This document shows positions 7,879-17,014 of a stretch of 64,000 nt of DNA, in pieces. Every line of letters begins with the position of its first letter. Positions within the stretch are counted from its first letter, which is position 1. The notes beneath the pieces are model-generated. The model was not told where the DNA came from, did no database searches, and saw only the letters and a list, made by a program, of their open reading frames with translations. The position numbers were made by a program, and so were the translations under genes. Source of the DNA: Arthrobacter sp. FW306-07-I (GTDB lineage Bacteria > Actinomycetota > Actinomycetes > Actinomycetales > Micrococcaceae); assembly GCF_021800405.1 (NCBI RefSeq), contig NZ_CP084550.1:3596001-3660000 (forward strand). Direction: 5' to 3'.

Positions 7879-8913
7879 ATGGCCAGGAAATCGGCAAGCG
7901 GCCGGATCGGCATCGCGGATGTCGCCGTGAAGGCGGGAGTTTCCCATGCCACCGTCTCCCGCGTCATGAACGGGAATTTCACCGTAGATCCGGACATTGC
8001 AGCCAGGGTCCGTGCCGCCGCCGCGGAACTGAAGTACCAGCCCAACCCGGTGGGCCGCAGCCTGGCGCTCGGCAAGACGGACACCATCGGCATCGTGGTG
8101 CCGGACCTGGCCAACCCCACCTTCCAGGAGATCCTCCGCGGCCTCAGCCGGGCGGCAGCCCAGGACGGCTACCGCGTCCTTATCGCCGACTCGTTCGAAG
8201 TCTCCAGCGAAGAGTCCATCCTGGCCGGCGAAGCCCGCCGGCGGTGTGACGGGCTGGTCCTGTGCGCCCCGCGCATGTCGGATGCGGAACTGGAAGAGAT
8301 TGCCCCCTCCCTGCACCCACTGGTGTTGATCAACCGCACCACGGCCACCCCTGGCGTGCCCAGCCTGGTGGTGGACTACGGCCAGGGCGTGCAGGACATC
8401 GCCGGGCACCTGGTGGAACTGGGCCACACCCGCCTGGCGTTCCTCGCAGGGCCGCCCCGCAGTGCCTCCAACGAGATGCGGCTCAGGGGCCTGGAAACCT
8501 TCAAGGCCGCCCACCCGGAGGTTGAAGTGACCATGCTGGAGGGCGGCTCGGACTTCGACACCGGCCATGAAGCGGTGGACGCCGTCCTGGCCAGCGGAGC
8601 CACCGGCATCCTGGCCTTCAACGACCTGGTGGCGATGGGCTTGATGAGCGGCCTGCACGAGCGGGGCCTGGACGTCCCCGGCGACATCTCCGTGACCGGC
8701 TTCGACGACATCCCCTTCGCCAGGTATACGACGCCGGCGCTCACCACCGGCGCCGTCCCCATCAGCGAACTGGGCGAGCAGGCATGGCACCAACTGAGGG
8801 CGCTGATCCGCCAGGAAGGCGACGGAACCTCCGGCAGCCGCTACCAGCCCCGCCTGGAAGTCAGGGCCAGCACGGGACCGGCCAAGGCACCGCGCAGCAC
8901 GGTCCACGGCTGA
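7879..8913 (+). CDS. LacI family transcriptional regulator of the uronate operon
   Basis: 344 residues. The N-terminal LacI helix-turn-helix (IADVAVKAGVSHATVSRVMNG, about 11-32) and hinge with the minor-groove leucine segment (NPVGRSLALGKTDTIGIVVPD) are followed by a periplasmic-binding-protein-like effector domain ending at about 335. An AAGGGG ribosome site precedes the ATG. It is divergent from the Gfo/Idh/MocA-epimerase-dehydratase operon, with three GAAANCGNTTTC palindromes between them, so repression relieved by a pathway sugar acid is the natural reading. The effector is not deducible from sequence. Confidence 0.88.
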   Translation: MARKSASGRIGIADVAVKAGVSHATVSRVMNGNFTVDPDIAARVRAAAAELKYQPNPVGRSLALGKTDTIGIVVPDLANPTFQEILRGLSRAAAQDGYRVLIADSFEVSSEESILAGEARRRCDGLVLCAPRMSDAELEEIAPSLHPLVLINRTTATPGVPSLVVDYGQGVQDIAGHLVELGHTRLAFLAGPPRSASNEMRLRGLETFKAAHPEVEVTMLEGGSDFDTGHEAVDAVLASGATGILAFNDLVAMGLMSGLHERGLDVPGDISVTGFDDIPFARYTTPALTTGAVPISELGEQAWHQLRALIRQEGDGTSGSRYQPRLEVRASTGPAKAPRSTVHG

Positions 8914-9000
8914 CCCAGGACGACAGCCTGCCGCAGTCCGGCCGGGCCGCACGGCCGCTGCTGCCGCCACCCGAAGCTACCCAACCCCATAGGAGGAGCC

Positions 9001-10338
9001 ATGACGCACACCATCCAGCCCAACAATCCGGAGGCCACCCCGGCGCCGGACGCCACGGACATCCCCGCAGCGCCGGCACCTGCCAAGGCTCCGTCGTCGT
9101 CCGCCCTGCCCCCAGCCCTGAAACGGCGGGTCCCCAAGTACTCCGACCTGGCCCCGCTGATGCAGTTCAAGAAGCCGGAGTTCAGCAAGGAGGCGCGGCT
9201 GAAGCGGGCCAGCACCATCTGGGAGCTCCGCGACATCGCCAAGCGCCGCACGCCCAAGGCGCCCTTCGACTACACGGACGGGGCAGCCGAAGCGGAAATT
9301 ACCCTCCGCCGCGCACGCCAGGCGTTCCTGGACATCGAGTTCCGGCCGGGCATCCTGCGGAACGTCTCCAGCATCGACCTCAGCACCAACATCCTGGGCA
9401 AGCCTTCACGCCTGCCCGTGGGCATCGCCCCCACCGGTTTCACCCGGATGATGCAGTCCGAGGGTGAATATGCCGGCTCCCAGGCGGCGGAGGCCGCAGG
9501 TATCCCCTACACCCTCTCCACCATGGGCACCGCCTCCCTGGAGGACGTCGCCGAGGCGGCCCCCAACGGCCGCAACTGGTTCCAGCTGTACCTGTGGACC
9601 GACCGGGACCGCTCGCTGGAGCTCATCGAGCGCGCCGCCAAGGCCGGCAACGACACCCTCATGGTCACCGTGGACACCGCCGTGGCCGGCGCCCGCCTCC
9701 GCGACGTCCGCAACGGCATGACCATCCCGCCGGCCCTGACCCTCAAGACCGTCCTGGACGCGTCCTACCGGCCGGCCTGGTGGTTCAACTTCCTCACCCA
9801 CGAGCCGCTCACCTTCGCCTCGCTGTCACGCTATACGGGCACCGTGGCGGACCTGATCAATTCCATGTTCGATCCCACGCTCACGTTCGAGGACCTGGAC
9901 TGGCTGCGCGAAACGTGGAAGGGCAACCTGGTGGTCAAGGGCATCCAGACCGTGGAAGACGCCCGCCGCGTTGTGGACCACGGCGCCGACGGGGTGATCC
10001 TCTCCAACCACGGCGGCCGCCAGCTGGACCGCGCGCCCATCCCGTTCCACCTGCTGCCCGAGGTCAAGCAGGCCTTCGCCAGCGACAACAGCGATGCCGC
10101 CATCATCCTGGACACCGGCATCATGAGCGGCGCGGACATTGTGGCCGCGCTGGCACTGGGCGCCGATTTCACCCTGATCGGCCGTGCGTACCTTTACGGC
10201 CTGATGGCGGGCGGCCGGGCCGGTGTGGACCGCACCCTGCAGATCCTCGAAAAGGACATGGTCCGCACCATGGCCCTGCTGGGCGTCAGCCAGGTTTCCG
10301 ACCTCACCCCGGACCACGTGCGGCTGTTGGGACAGTAG
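9001..10338 (+). CDS. lldD: FMN-dependent alpha-hydroxy-acid dehydrogenase/oxidase (L-lactate dehydrogenase type)
   Basis: 445 residues with a perfect AGGAGG ribosome site 4 bases before ATG. The TIM-barrel FMN enzyme motifs are present: PVGIAPTGF near the FMN, the catalytic His in SNHGGRQLD (about residue 337) and the phosphate-binding segment [18 protein letters not shown] plus IGRAYLYG. Oxidation of L-lactate to pyruvate with electrons passed to quinone or another acceptor is the usual role; glycolate or mandelate oxidase are alternatives. An Ala/Pro-rich leader of about 50 residues precedes the conserved core and may be a poorly structured extension. It ends only 4 bp from a convergent regulator gene, with no terminator between. 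Confidence 0.85.
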   Translation: MTHTIQPNNPEATPAPDATDIPAAPAPAKAPSSSALPPALKRRVPKYSDLAPLMQFKKPEFSKEARLKRASTIWELRDIAKRRTPKAPFDYTDGAAEAEITLRRARQAFLDIEFRPGILRNVSSIDLSTNILGKPSRLPVGIAPTGFTRMMQSEGEYAGSQAAEAAGIPYTLSTMGTASLEDVAEAAPNGRNWFQLYLWTDRDRSLELIERAAKAGNDTLMVTVDTAVAGARLRDVRNGMTIPPALTLKTVLDASYRPAWWFNFLTHEPLTFASLSRYTGTVADLINSMFDPTLTFEDLDWLRETWKGNLVVKGIQTVEDARRVVDHGADGVILSNHGGRQLDRAPIPFHLLPEVKQAFASDNSDAAIILDTGIMSGADIVAALALGADFTLIGRAYLYGLMAGGRAGVDRTLQILEKDMVRTMALLGVSQVSDLTPDHVRLLGQ

Positions 10339-10342
10339 CTCC

Positions 10343-10939
10343 CTACTTCTTACGCCCAAACTTGGGCAGGTTGGGAAGGTTCGCCAGCAGGTCGGCCGCC
10401 TTGGTGGCGGCGCGGCCAACGGTGCGTCCGATTTGCTGCGGAACGCTGTCGTCGCTCAGCGGCGCGGTGGCGCCGCCGGGAATCACGACGGCGGGGCTCA
10501 GCTCGGCGCCTTCCCGCACCAGGACAGGGGCCGGGGCTTCCTCCCCGGTCGGCTGCGCGGTTTCCAGGGGCCTTGGGGCAGGCGGCAGCGACGCCGCCAC
10601 AGCGGCGACGCCCTCCCTCAGGTGGGCGGGGACTGCCTGGTCCTGGCCGGCTGGTGCGGCGGCGGCTTTGGTGCGGGTGCCGACGTCGAACGTTTCCAGC
10701 CAGGTGGCGATGCCCTCCAGCGGACCCCGGTTCAAGGCGTAGTACCGCTTCTGGCCCTGCGCGCGCATGCTGACCAGCTGCGCTTCACGGAGGACCTTCA
10801 GGTGCTTGGAAATGGTGGGCTGGCTGGCCGCCAGTTCCTCCACCAGTTCCCCCACGGCTTTGTCTCCTGCCCGGAGGGCCACCAGGATGTCCCGCCGCGT
10901 GGATTCCGCTATGACGGCAAATACGTCGTCTGTCACCAT
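10343..10939 (-). CDS. ArsR-type winged-helix regulator with long C-terminal extension
   Basis: 198 residues; typical ArsR proteins have about 100. The winged-helix DNA-binding domain covers residues 1-80 (recognition helix SQPTISKHLKVLREAQLV, then the wing RAQGQKRYYALN). No CxC metal-binding pair is visible, so this is probably not an arsenic/metal sensor. The remaining ~110 residues are Ala/Pro-rich and end in a basic amphipathic tail (LPNLPKFGRKK). The ATG at 10939 is favoured because TAGGGT lies exactly 7 bases upstream, the layout of a leaderless transcript; a GTG one codon later (10936) has a GGAGG at short spacing. Target unknown. Confidence 0.75.
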   Translation of the reverse strand: MVTDDVFAVIAESTRRDILVALRAGDKAVGELVEELAASQPTISKHLKVLREAQLVSMRAQGQKRYYALNRGPLEGIATWLETFDVGTRTKAAAAPAGQDQAVPAHLREGVAAVAASLPPAPRPLETAQPTGEEAPAPVLVREGAELSPAVVIPGGATAPLSDDSVPQQIGRTVGRAATKAADLLANLPNLPKFGRKK

Positions 10940-10946
10940 GCCTCCC

Positions 10947-10952
10947 ACCCTA
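10947..10952 (-). promoter_or_regulatory. -10 element of a leaderless promoter (TAGGGT)
   Basis: TANNNT hexamer ending 7 bases before the ATG of the ArsR-type gene, placing the transcription start at or within the start codon. Confidence 0.5.
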
Positions 10953-11005
10953 ACGACATATACGCCGAAAGGCATCACTATTTCGGCTGCCGCTGGTGGA
11001 GCCGG

Positions 11006-12217
11006 CTAGTCGAACCAGGGATCCAGGCCATGCAGCGGGAACACCGCCTTGCGGGTGGCCATGACCGTGCGGTCCACCGCGTCATTCGGGTCGAAGCCCA
11101 CCTCCCAGGAACGCCACCACAGCTCCACGTCATCCCCCATGAGGGCGGGCGCTTCCCTGCCGAACTTCTCCGCCACGTACTGCCGCCAAACCTGTGGCAC
11201 GGGCGTCCGCAGCGGCACGGGCCGCCCCGCGGCGATGGCCACCAGGTGGCTCCAGGCCCGCGGCACCACGTCCAGCACGTTGTACCCGCCGCCGCCGGTG
11301 GCGATCCAGCGGCCGCCGCAGTACCGCTCGGCCAGATGCCCGACGGCGTTCGCTGCCTCGCGCTGTCCGTCCACACTCAGGTTGAGGTGCGTGAGGGGGT
11401 CGCTGCGGTGGGAGTCGCAGCCGTGCTGGCTCACGATCACGTCCGGTTCGAAGGCGCCCACCAACTGCGGCACCACGGCGTAGAAGGCGCGCAGCCATCC
11501 GGCGTCGGAGGTGCCGGCCGGCAGCGCGACATTCACCGCCGTCCCCTCGGCTGCCGGGCCGCCGATTTCGTTGGCGAACCCTGTTCCGGGAAAGAGCGTC
11601 AGGCCGGTCTCATGCAGCGAAACGGTAAGGACCCGGGGGTCGTCCCAAAAAATGTTCTGGGTGCCGTCGCCGTGGTGTGCGTCCACATCGACGTACGCCA
11701 CTTTGCGTACGCCGCCGTCGAGCAGCTTCTGCACGGCAATGGCGGCGTCGTTGTAGATGCAGAACCCGCTGGCCCGCTCCCGGGCGGCATGGTGCATGCC
11801 GCCGCCGAAGTTCACGGCATGTACGGCAGAACCTTCCAGCACCCGCTGCGCTGCGAGCAGGGACCCTCCGGCAAGGCGCGCCGCGGCTTCATGCATGCCG
11901 GCAAAGGCCGGATCGTCTTCGGTTCCCAGCCCGCGGGACTCGTCCGGCCGGGACGGGTCCGCGCTGACCCGGCGGACTGCCGCCACATAGTCGGATGAAT
12001 GGACGGACTCCAGTTCCGCGTCAGTTGCCACCTCAGGTGCCGCCACGTCAACGTGCTCCAGGTCGAAGATACCGAGGCTCCGGGCCAAGCGCGCCGTCAG
12101 CTCCATTCGCTCCGGCGCCATGGGGTGGCCCGGGCCGAAGTTGTAGGCTGTCATGTCAGGACTCCACGCCACCACCGTTGGCGGCGCGGGTTGGCTGAGG
12201 CCGGGCAGGTATGTCAT
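11006..12217 (-). CDS. acuC: AcuC-like (class I/II histone-deacetylase fold) protein deacetylase
   Basis: 403-residue arginase/HDAC-fold enzyme. Zn-site and catalytic residues are all present: GGGMHHA (138-144, tandem His), DVDAHHGDG (177-185, Zn-binding Asp/His) and the second Zn Asp in HGCDSHRSDP (D268), followed by the glycine loop TGGGGYN. AcuC of Bacillus deacetylates and activates acetyl-CoA synthetase; an acs gene lies 26 kb away in this window, so the same partnership is plausible but unproven. The start ATG at 12217 has TAGCCT seven bases upstream (leaderless layout); a TTG directly before it is also possible. Confidence 0.85.
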   Translation of the reverse strand: MTYLPGLSQPAPPTVVAWSPDMTAYNFGPGHPMAPERMELTARLARSLGIFDLEHVDVAAPEVATDAELESVHSSDYVAAVRRVSADPSRPDESRGLGTEDDPAFAGMHEAAARLAGGSLLAAQRVLEGSAVHAVNFGGGMHHAARERASGFCIYNDAAIAVQKLLDGGVRKVAYVDVDAHHGDGTQNIFWDDPRVLTVSLHETGLTLFPGTGFANEIGGPAAEGTAVNVALPAGTSDAGWLRAFYAVVPQLVGAFEPDVIVSQHGCDSHRSDPLTHLNLSVDGQREAANAVGHLAERYCGGRWIATGGGGYNVLDVVPRAWSHLVAIAAGRPVPLRTPVPQVWRQYVAEKFGREAPALMGDDVELWWRSWEVGFDPNDAVDRTVMATRKAVFPLHGLDPWFD

Positions 12218-12224
12218 CAATCAC

Positions 12225-12230
12225 AGGCTA
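12225..12230 (-). promoter_or_regulatory. -10 element of a leaderless promoter (TAGCCT)
   Basis: TANNNT hexamer seven bases before the acuC ATG, with no Shine-Dalgarno sequence in between. Confidence 0.5.
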
Positions 12231-12321
12231 CCCGAGCCCAGCCTGCCGTCCGCCCGGCCAGGACGCCGGCTTTAGTGGTTTACTACTGAAGGAAGCCGTT
12301 TCAACCGAGGAAAAGCCACAC

Positions 12322-13755
12322 ATGACGCAGAGCCAGTCAAGGCCCCGGACCCCGGCCATCTGGCACCCCCCGGCACAGGAGCGGGAGGGCCTCTGGATCC
12401 TGACGCGGCTGCGCGACTTCATTGACGACATCGCCAACACCACCCCGGCACGGCTGGCGCTAACGGCCTTCGCCGCCGTATGCCTCGTATTCACCTTCCT
12501 GCTGTCCCTGCCGGTGTCTTCGGCCAACGGAACGCCCACCCCCCTCGACGAGGCCCTGTTCACCGCAGTCTCGGCTGTGTGCGTCACAGGCCTCACGGTG
12601 GTGTCGACGGCGGTCCACTGGTCCTTCTTCGGGCAACTGGTGATCCTGGTGGGCATCTTCATCGGAGGCCTGGGAACCTTGACGCTGGCGTCCTTGCTGG
12701 CCCTGATGGTGAGCAAGCGGCTGGGTGTGCGCGGCAAGATCATTGCCGCCGAGTCCATGAACAACGCCGGGCGCCTGGGCGAGGTGGGTACCCTGCTCCG
12801 GATCGTCATCACCACATCGGTGGTGATCGAGGGCATCCTGGCGCTGGCGCTGATCCCGCGGTTCCTCGCCCTGGGCGAGCCCTTCTGGCAGTCCGTCTGG
12901 CACGGCATTTTCTATTCCATTTCGTCGTTCAACAACGCCGGATTTACCCCGCACTCGGACGGCATCGTGCCCTATGAGACGGACCTGTGGATCCTCATCC
13001 CGCTCATGGTGGGGGTCTTCCTGGGCAGCCTGGGGTTCCCCGTAGTGATGGTCCTGCAGCAGAACGGCCTGAACTGGAAGAAGTGGAACCTCCACACCAA
13101 GCTCACCATCCAGGTGTCCCTGATCCTCCTGGTGGCTGGGGCATTCCTCTGGGCACTGATGGAGTGGGACAACGTCCGGACCATCGGTTCCATGGGCGTG
13201 GGCGACAAGATCACGCACGCGCTGTTCGCCTCCGTGATGATGCGCTCCGGGGGGTTCAACCTGGTGGACCAGAACCAGATGGACTCCACCACCATGCTGC
13301 TGACCGACGCCCTGATGTTCGCCGGCGGCGGTTCGGCGTCAACGGCCGGCGGCATCAAGGTGACCACCATCGCGGTGATGTTCCTGGCCATCATCGCCGA
13401 GGCCCGGGGCGATGCCGACGTCAAGGTATACGGCCGGACCATCCCGCAGGGCAGCATGCGCGTGGCCATCTCCGTGATCGTTGCCGGCGCCACCCTGGTG
13501 TCCGTGTCCGCGTTCCTGCTGCTGCACATCAGCGGCCAGTCGCTGGACCGCGTATTGTTCGAAACCATCTCGGCGTTCGCCACGGTGGGTCTCAGCACCA
13601 ACCTGAGCGCCGAGGTGCCGCCCGCCGGGGTCTACGTCCTCACGGTGCTGATGTTCGCAGGCCGTGTGGGCACCGTAACCCTCGCCGCCGCGCTGGCCCT
13701 GCGCCAGCGCAGCCAGTTGTACCACTACCCCGAAGAGAGGCCGATCATTGGCTAG
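12322..13755 (+). CDS. trkH: TrkH/KtrB family potassium uptake protein
   Basis: 477-residue polytopic membrane protein. The four P-loop half-filters are recognisable in order: SAVCVTGLT (about 90), SFNNAGF (about 205), MMRSGGFN (about 305) and FATVGLSTN (about 420), each with the selectivity-filter glycine, between pairs of hydrophobic segments. It forms the K+ channel-like subunit that works with the cytosolic RCK protein encoded directly downstream. The start at 12322 (MTQSQSRP) follows a GAGG ribosome site. The longer upstream frame lacks homology. Confidence 0.9.
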   Translation: MTQSQSRPRTPAIWHPPAQEREGLWILTRLRDFIDDIANTTPARLALTAFAAVCLVFTFLLSLPVSSANGTPTPLDEALFTAVSAVCVTGLTVVSTAVHWSFFGQLVILVGIFIGGLGTLTLASLLALMVSKRLGVRGKIIAAESMNNAGRLGEVGTLLRIVITTSVVIEGILALALIPRFLALGEPFWQSVWHGIFYSISSFNNAGFTPHSDGIVPYETDLWILIPLMVGVFLGSLGFPVVMVLQQNGLNWKKWNLHTKLTIQVSLILLVAGAFLWALMEWDNVRTIGSMGVGDKITHALFASVMMRSGGFNLVDQNQMDSTTMLLTDALMFAGGGSASTAGGIKVTTIAVMFLAIIAEARGDADVKVYGRTIPQGSMRVAISVIVAGATLVSVSAFLLLHISGQSLDRVLFETISAFATVGLSTNLSAEVPPAGVYVLTVLMFAGRVGTVTLAAALALRQRSQLYHYPEERPIIG

Positions 13756-14434
13756 TTCCACAGACGCCCCCCGGCGCCCCGCCCACAACTCCCCGGTCCT
13801 GGTGATCGGGCTGGGCCGCTTCGGATCATCCACCGCAGAGCAACTGGTCAAGCAGGGCCGGGAAGTGCTGGCCATCGAGCGGGACCGGAACCTGGTGCAG
13901 AAGTGGGCACCCCTCCTGACCCACGTGGTGGAGGCCGACGCCACCAATATCGATGCGCTGCGCCAGCTCGGCGCCCAGGAGTTCAGTTCCGCCGTCGTCG
14001 GCGTGGGCACCTCCATCGAGTCCTCGGTGCTGATCACCGTCAACCTGGTGGACCTGGGCATCGAGCACCTCTGGGTCAAGGCCATCACGCCCTCGCATGG
14101 CAAGATCCTGACCCGGATCGGCGCCAACCACGTCATCTACCCGGAGGCTGACGCCGGCGTGCGCGCCGCACACCTGGTGTCCGGCCGGATGCTGGACTTC
14201 ATCGAGTTCGACGACGACTTCGCCATCGTCAAAATGTACCCGCCGCGCGAAACCGTGGGTTTCACCCTGGACGAGTCAAAGGTCCGGTCCAAGTACGGCG
14301 TCACCATTGTGGGTGTGAAGTCCCCGGGTGAGGACTTCACCTATGCGCGGCCCGAGACCAAGGTGTCCTCGCGGGACATGCTGATCGTTTCCGGCCACGT
14401 GGACCTGCTGGAGAGGTTCGCAGCGCGCCCCTAG
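13748..14434 (+). CDS. trkA: TrkA/KtrA-type RCK regulatory subunit
   Basis: 228 residues: a Rossmann RCK_N domain (GLGRFG at 21-26, acidic E44 closing beta-2, binding NAD(H) or adenine nucleotides), then a C-terminal RCK_C domain (about 145-225). It gates the TrkH pore encoded upstream. The start is a TTG at 13748, lying inside trkH with an 8-bp overlap; GAGAGG is 7 bases upstream, which decides it. The stop lies 1 bp into the convergent proC gene end (4-bp overlap). Confidence 0.9.
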   Translation: MASSTDAPRRPAHNSPVLVIGLGRFGSSTAEQLVKQGREVLAIERDRNLVQKWAPLLTHVVEADATNIDALRQLGAQEFSSAVVGVGTSIESSVLITVNLVDLGIEHLWVKAITPSHGKILTRIGANHVIYPEADAGVRAAHLVSGRMLDFIEFDDDFAIVKMYPPRETVGFTLDESKVRSKYGVTIVGVKSPGEDFTYARPETKVSSRDMLIVSGHVDLLERFAARP

Positions 14435-15264
14435 CCGAGCTGCTTGGTGATTTCGGCTGCGCGGTCGGCGGCCGCCCTGGCGCCGGCGGCGATGATGGCC
14501 GGGATGCCCTGTTCGTCGAAGGTGGCAATGGCGCGTTCCGTGGTGCCGTTGGGGCTGGTGACCGCCTTGCGCAACGCTGCGGGGTTTGCCCCGGGCTCGG
14601 CCAGCATGAGGCCTGCCCCAGCCACCGTTTCGCGCGCAAGCAGCAGGGACAGTTCACGGTCCAGGCCCAGCTTTTCGCCCGCGTTGGCCATGGCTTCTGC
14701 AAGGTAGAAGGCGTAGGCCGGCCCGGATCCGCTGATGGCAGAGAGCGCATCCACCTGCTCCTCAGGGACCTCAACGACGGTCCCGGCACCCTTCAGGATG
14801 TCCTTGACCAACTGAAGCTGCTCGGGGGTGCAGTGCGTTCCCGGCGACACGGAGACGACGCCGCGGCCCAGCTTTGCCGGGGTGTTGGGCATGGTCCGGA
14901 TCACCGGCTGCCCGGCCGGCAATGCGGCCTCAAGCTGGGCGATCGACACGGCCGCGGCCACGCTGACCACCACGGTGTCCGGTGACAGGGCGGGGCTGAT
15001 CTCCCGGGCCAGGTCCGCGATGCCCACCGGCTTGACGCCAAGGATGACGACGGCGGATCCCTTGGCGGCCTGCCTGTTGTTGTCGGGCTCTTCCTCGCCC
15101 GCGATGGCAGTGATGCCGTGGTACCGTTCGGCCAGTTCCGAGGCGCGCTCAGCGCGGCGGACGGTGGCCACCACATCCCCGGGGTCCGTTCCTGCCTTCA
15201 GCAGGCCGCCAAGAATGGCTTCGTTCATGGATCCACAGCCAAGGAATGCGATTCGGTTGCTCAT
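14431..15264 (-). CDS. proC: pyrroline-5-carboxylate reductase
   Basis: 277 residues; last step of proline synthesis (1-pyrroline-5-carboxylate to L-proline with NAD(P)H, cytosolic). The N-terminal Rossmann loop FLGCGSMNEA (7-16) and the C-terminal dimerisation/active-site signature around GSGPAYAFYLAEAM and AGAGLML fit ProC closely, as does the length. I take ATG 15264; GGAGG is only one base away, so initiation may be leaderless or may use an ATG nine codons upstream (15291). Confidence 0.92.
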   Translation of the reverse strand: MSNRIAFLGCGSMNEAILGGLLKAGTDPGDVVATVRRAERASELAERYHGITAIAGEEEPDNNRQAAKGSAVVILGVKPVGIADLAREISPALSPDTVVVSVAAAVSIAQLEAALPAGQPVIRTMPNTPAKLGRGVVSVSPGTHCTPEQLQLVKDILKGAGTVVEVPEEQVDALSAISGSGPAYAFYLAEAMANAGEKLGLDRELSLLLARETVAGAGLMLAEPGANPAALRKAVTSPNGTTERAIATFDEQGIPAIIAAGARAAADRAAEITKQLG

Positions 15265-15540
15265 GCCTCCATCATTGCAGGAGGCAGGCATTCACAGGCA
15301 ACTCCCATCTTCACCGCAGGCAGCACACAACTTACGGTCCTAACGTAGTTATTACCTCATTGAGGGTGCGAGTGATGCGGCAGGCATGGGGATGCCTGCC
15401 AGGGCACCGGCGGCGTGGCAACAGGTTTTCCCCCATTTTCCTGTTGCCCGCCCCGGTGCTTCCGCTTTTAACCGCGGGCTTTCAACAGCCAGGGCTTCGC
15501 CGGGGAGTACGACGGCGGCAGGCAGCAAGGCGCCCGGCGT
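15265..15540. other. intergenic region upstream of proC
   Basis: 276 bp between two leftward genes. I see no convincing gene, operator or terminator hairpin. It should contain the proC promoter and the end of the Ppx/GppA transcript. Confidence 0.5.
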
Positions 15541-16530
15541 CTAGACGGGTGCATCCACCGACTGCGCGGCGGCCACGTGGGGCGCCGGCTGGAGCGGGCC
15601 GGAAAACACCAGCTGGTCCAGGCGCCGCAGGATGAGCCCTTCACGCAGGGCCCACGGGCAGATGCGCAGCTTCTTGAACTTGAACATCTCCAGGGCGGCC
15701 TCAGCCACCAAAGCGCCGGCAAGCAGCTGGTGGGCCCGTGCCTCGGACACGCCGGGAAGATGCAGCCTGTCTTCCGAGCTCATGGCCGAGATCCGCTGGG
15801 TCCAGATGCCCAGGTCCGAGGCGTGCAGTTCGCGTTTGACGTAGGGGCCTTCAGCGCTGGGGGCGGCACCGGCGATCCGGGCCAGGGAACGGAAGGTCTT
15901 GGACGTACCGGCCACCACGTTTGCCCGGCCCAGGCCGTCGAACTCGCGGACCGCTGGCTTGAGCGTGGCCCTGATATAGCGGCGGAGTTCCTTGACGCTC
16001 TTTGCCGACGGCGGGTCGCCGGCAAGCCAGTCCCTGGTGAGCCTGCTGGCGCCCAGCGGCACGGAGGTGGCCACCTCGGGCAATTCGTCCTGGCCGAAGG
16101 CCATTTCGAAGGAACCGCCGCCGATGTCCAGGTTCAGGATGGGGCCGGCACCCCACCCGTGCCAGCGCCGGACGGCGAAGAACGTCATGGACGCTTCCTC
16201 GCTGCCCGTGAGCTCCTGCAGGGTCACCGTGGTTTCGTGCTTGACCCGGGCCAGGACCTCGGGGCCGTTGGTGGCCTCGCGTATGGCAGACGTACAGAAG
16301 GCCAGCAGGTCCTCGGCCTTGTGCCGGGCAGCGAATTCCCATGCTTCCAGCACGAACTCGGTCAGCTCATGCTGGCCTTCGTCGCTGATGCTGCCGTCCG
16401 GTTCGAGGTACTGGACCAGGGACAGCGGCCGCTTGTGCGATGCGAACGGGACCGGCTGCGCGCCGGGGTGGGCATCCACCAGGAGCAGGTGGACAGTATT
16501 GGAACCAATATCGAGGACGCCTAGACGCAT
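15541..16530 (-). CDS. ppx: Ppx/GppA family phosphatase (exopolyphosphatase or (p)ppGpp 5'-phosphatase)
   Basis: 329-residue ASKHA-fold phosphatase. Phosphate 1 loop DIGSNTVHLL (7-16), the catalytic Glu region LTGSEEA (108-114) and phosphate 2 loop DIGGGSFE (135-142) are intact. About 330 residues is the length of the short actinobacterial Ppx/GppA proteins lacking the C-terminal HD domain of E. coli Ppx. It hydrolyses polyphosphate chains and/or pppGpp; sequence does not separate the two. Start ATG 16530 is eight bases from the SseB-like gene end, so the two genes are co-directional and probably co-transcribed. Confidence 0.87.
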   Translation of the reverse strand: MRLGVLDIGSNTVHLLLVDAHPGAQPVPFASHKRPLSLVQYLEPDGSISDEGQHELTEFVLEAWEFAARHKAEDLLAFCTSAIREATNGPEVLARVKHETTVTLQELTGSEEASMTFFAVRRWHGWGAGPILNLDIGGGSFEMAFGQDELPEVATSVPLGASRLTRDWLAGDPPSAKSVKELRRYIRATLKPAVREFDGLGRANVVAGTSKTFRSLARIAGAAPSAEGPYVKRELHASDLGIWTQRISAMSSEDRLHLPGVSEARAHQLLAGALVAEAALEMFKFKKLRICPWALREGLILRRLDQLVFSGPLQPAPHVAAAQSVDAPV

Positions 16531-16537
16531 GGGGACA

Positions 16538-16957
16538 TTATTGCTCGTCAGCGCGCTTGAAGTCGCGCCGGATGTTGGCCACGCCCTCGGGGTTGATCTC
16601 AAAGCCGTAGGCGGCTCCGGGGTTGATCACCATGCCCAGCTCATCGCCGAGGTTGGCGATGATGGCTGCCCCCTGCGTGCCCAGCACGTTCGGGGCCGCT
16701 TCCAGGTACTGCTGGTCCACCCTGCTGGGGTGCGAGAAAACGGCGAGGACGGGGTCGCCATCGGCGTTGGCCAGGACCAGCGGCTCCACCTGGGAGTCCA
16801 AGCCTTCCACCGTGTCCGAGCTGATGATGTAGACCTCGCTGTTGAGGAACGACAGGATGACGTCCACGGGGTTCGCGTCAGGCTGCCCGCCAGTGGAGAG
16901 CTTCTCCTCAAGGTCGTTGAGCGGATTGGTGTCGTCGATTCCCTGCTGTTCAGTCAT
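16538..16957 (-). CDS. SseB-family protein
   Basis: 139 residues forming one SseB N-terminal-type domain (about 28-135), with an alternating hydrophobic pattern around VYIISSDTVEG and the segment LGMVINPGAAYGFEI. No catalytic residues, signal peptide or membrane segment are apparent, so it is probably cytosolic. The role of SseB-domain proteins in Actinobacteria is unknown. It lies 57 bp downstream of topA and 7 bp before the Ppx/GppA gene in the same orientation. Confidence 0.75.
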   Translation of the reverse strand: MTEQQGIDDTNPLNDLEEKLSTGGQPDANPVDVILSFLNSEVYIISSDTVEGLDSQVEPLVLANADGDPVLAVFSHPSRVDQQYLEAAPNVLGTQGAAIIANLGDELGMVINPGAAYGFEINPEGVANIRRDFKRADEQ

Positions 16958-17014
16958 ACACCTACTCGATCACGTTGGACTCTCCACCGCAATCCGGCCA
17001 AATGCTGGTACGGG

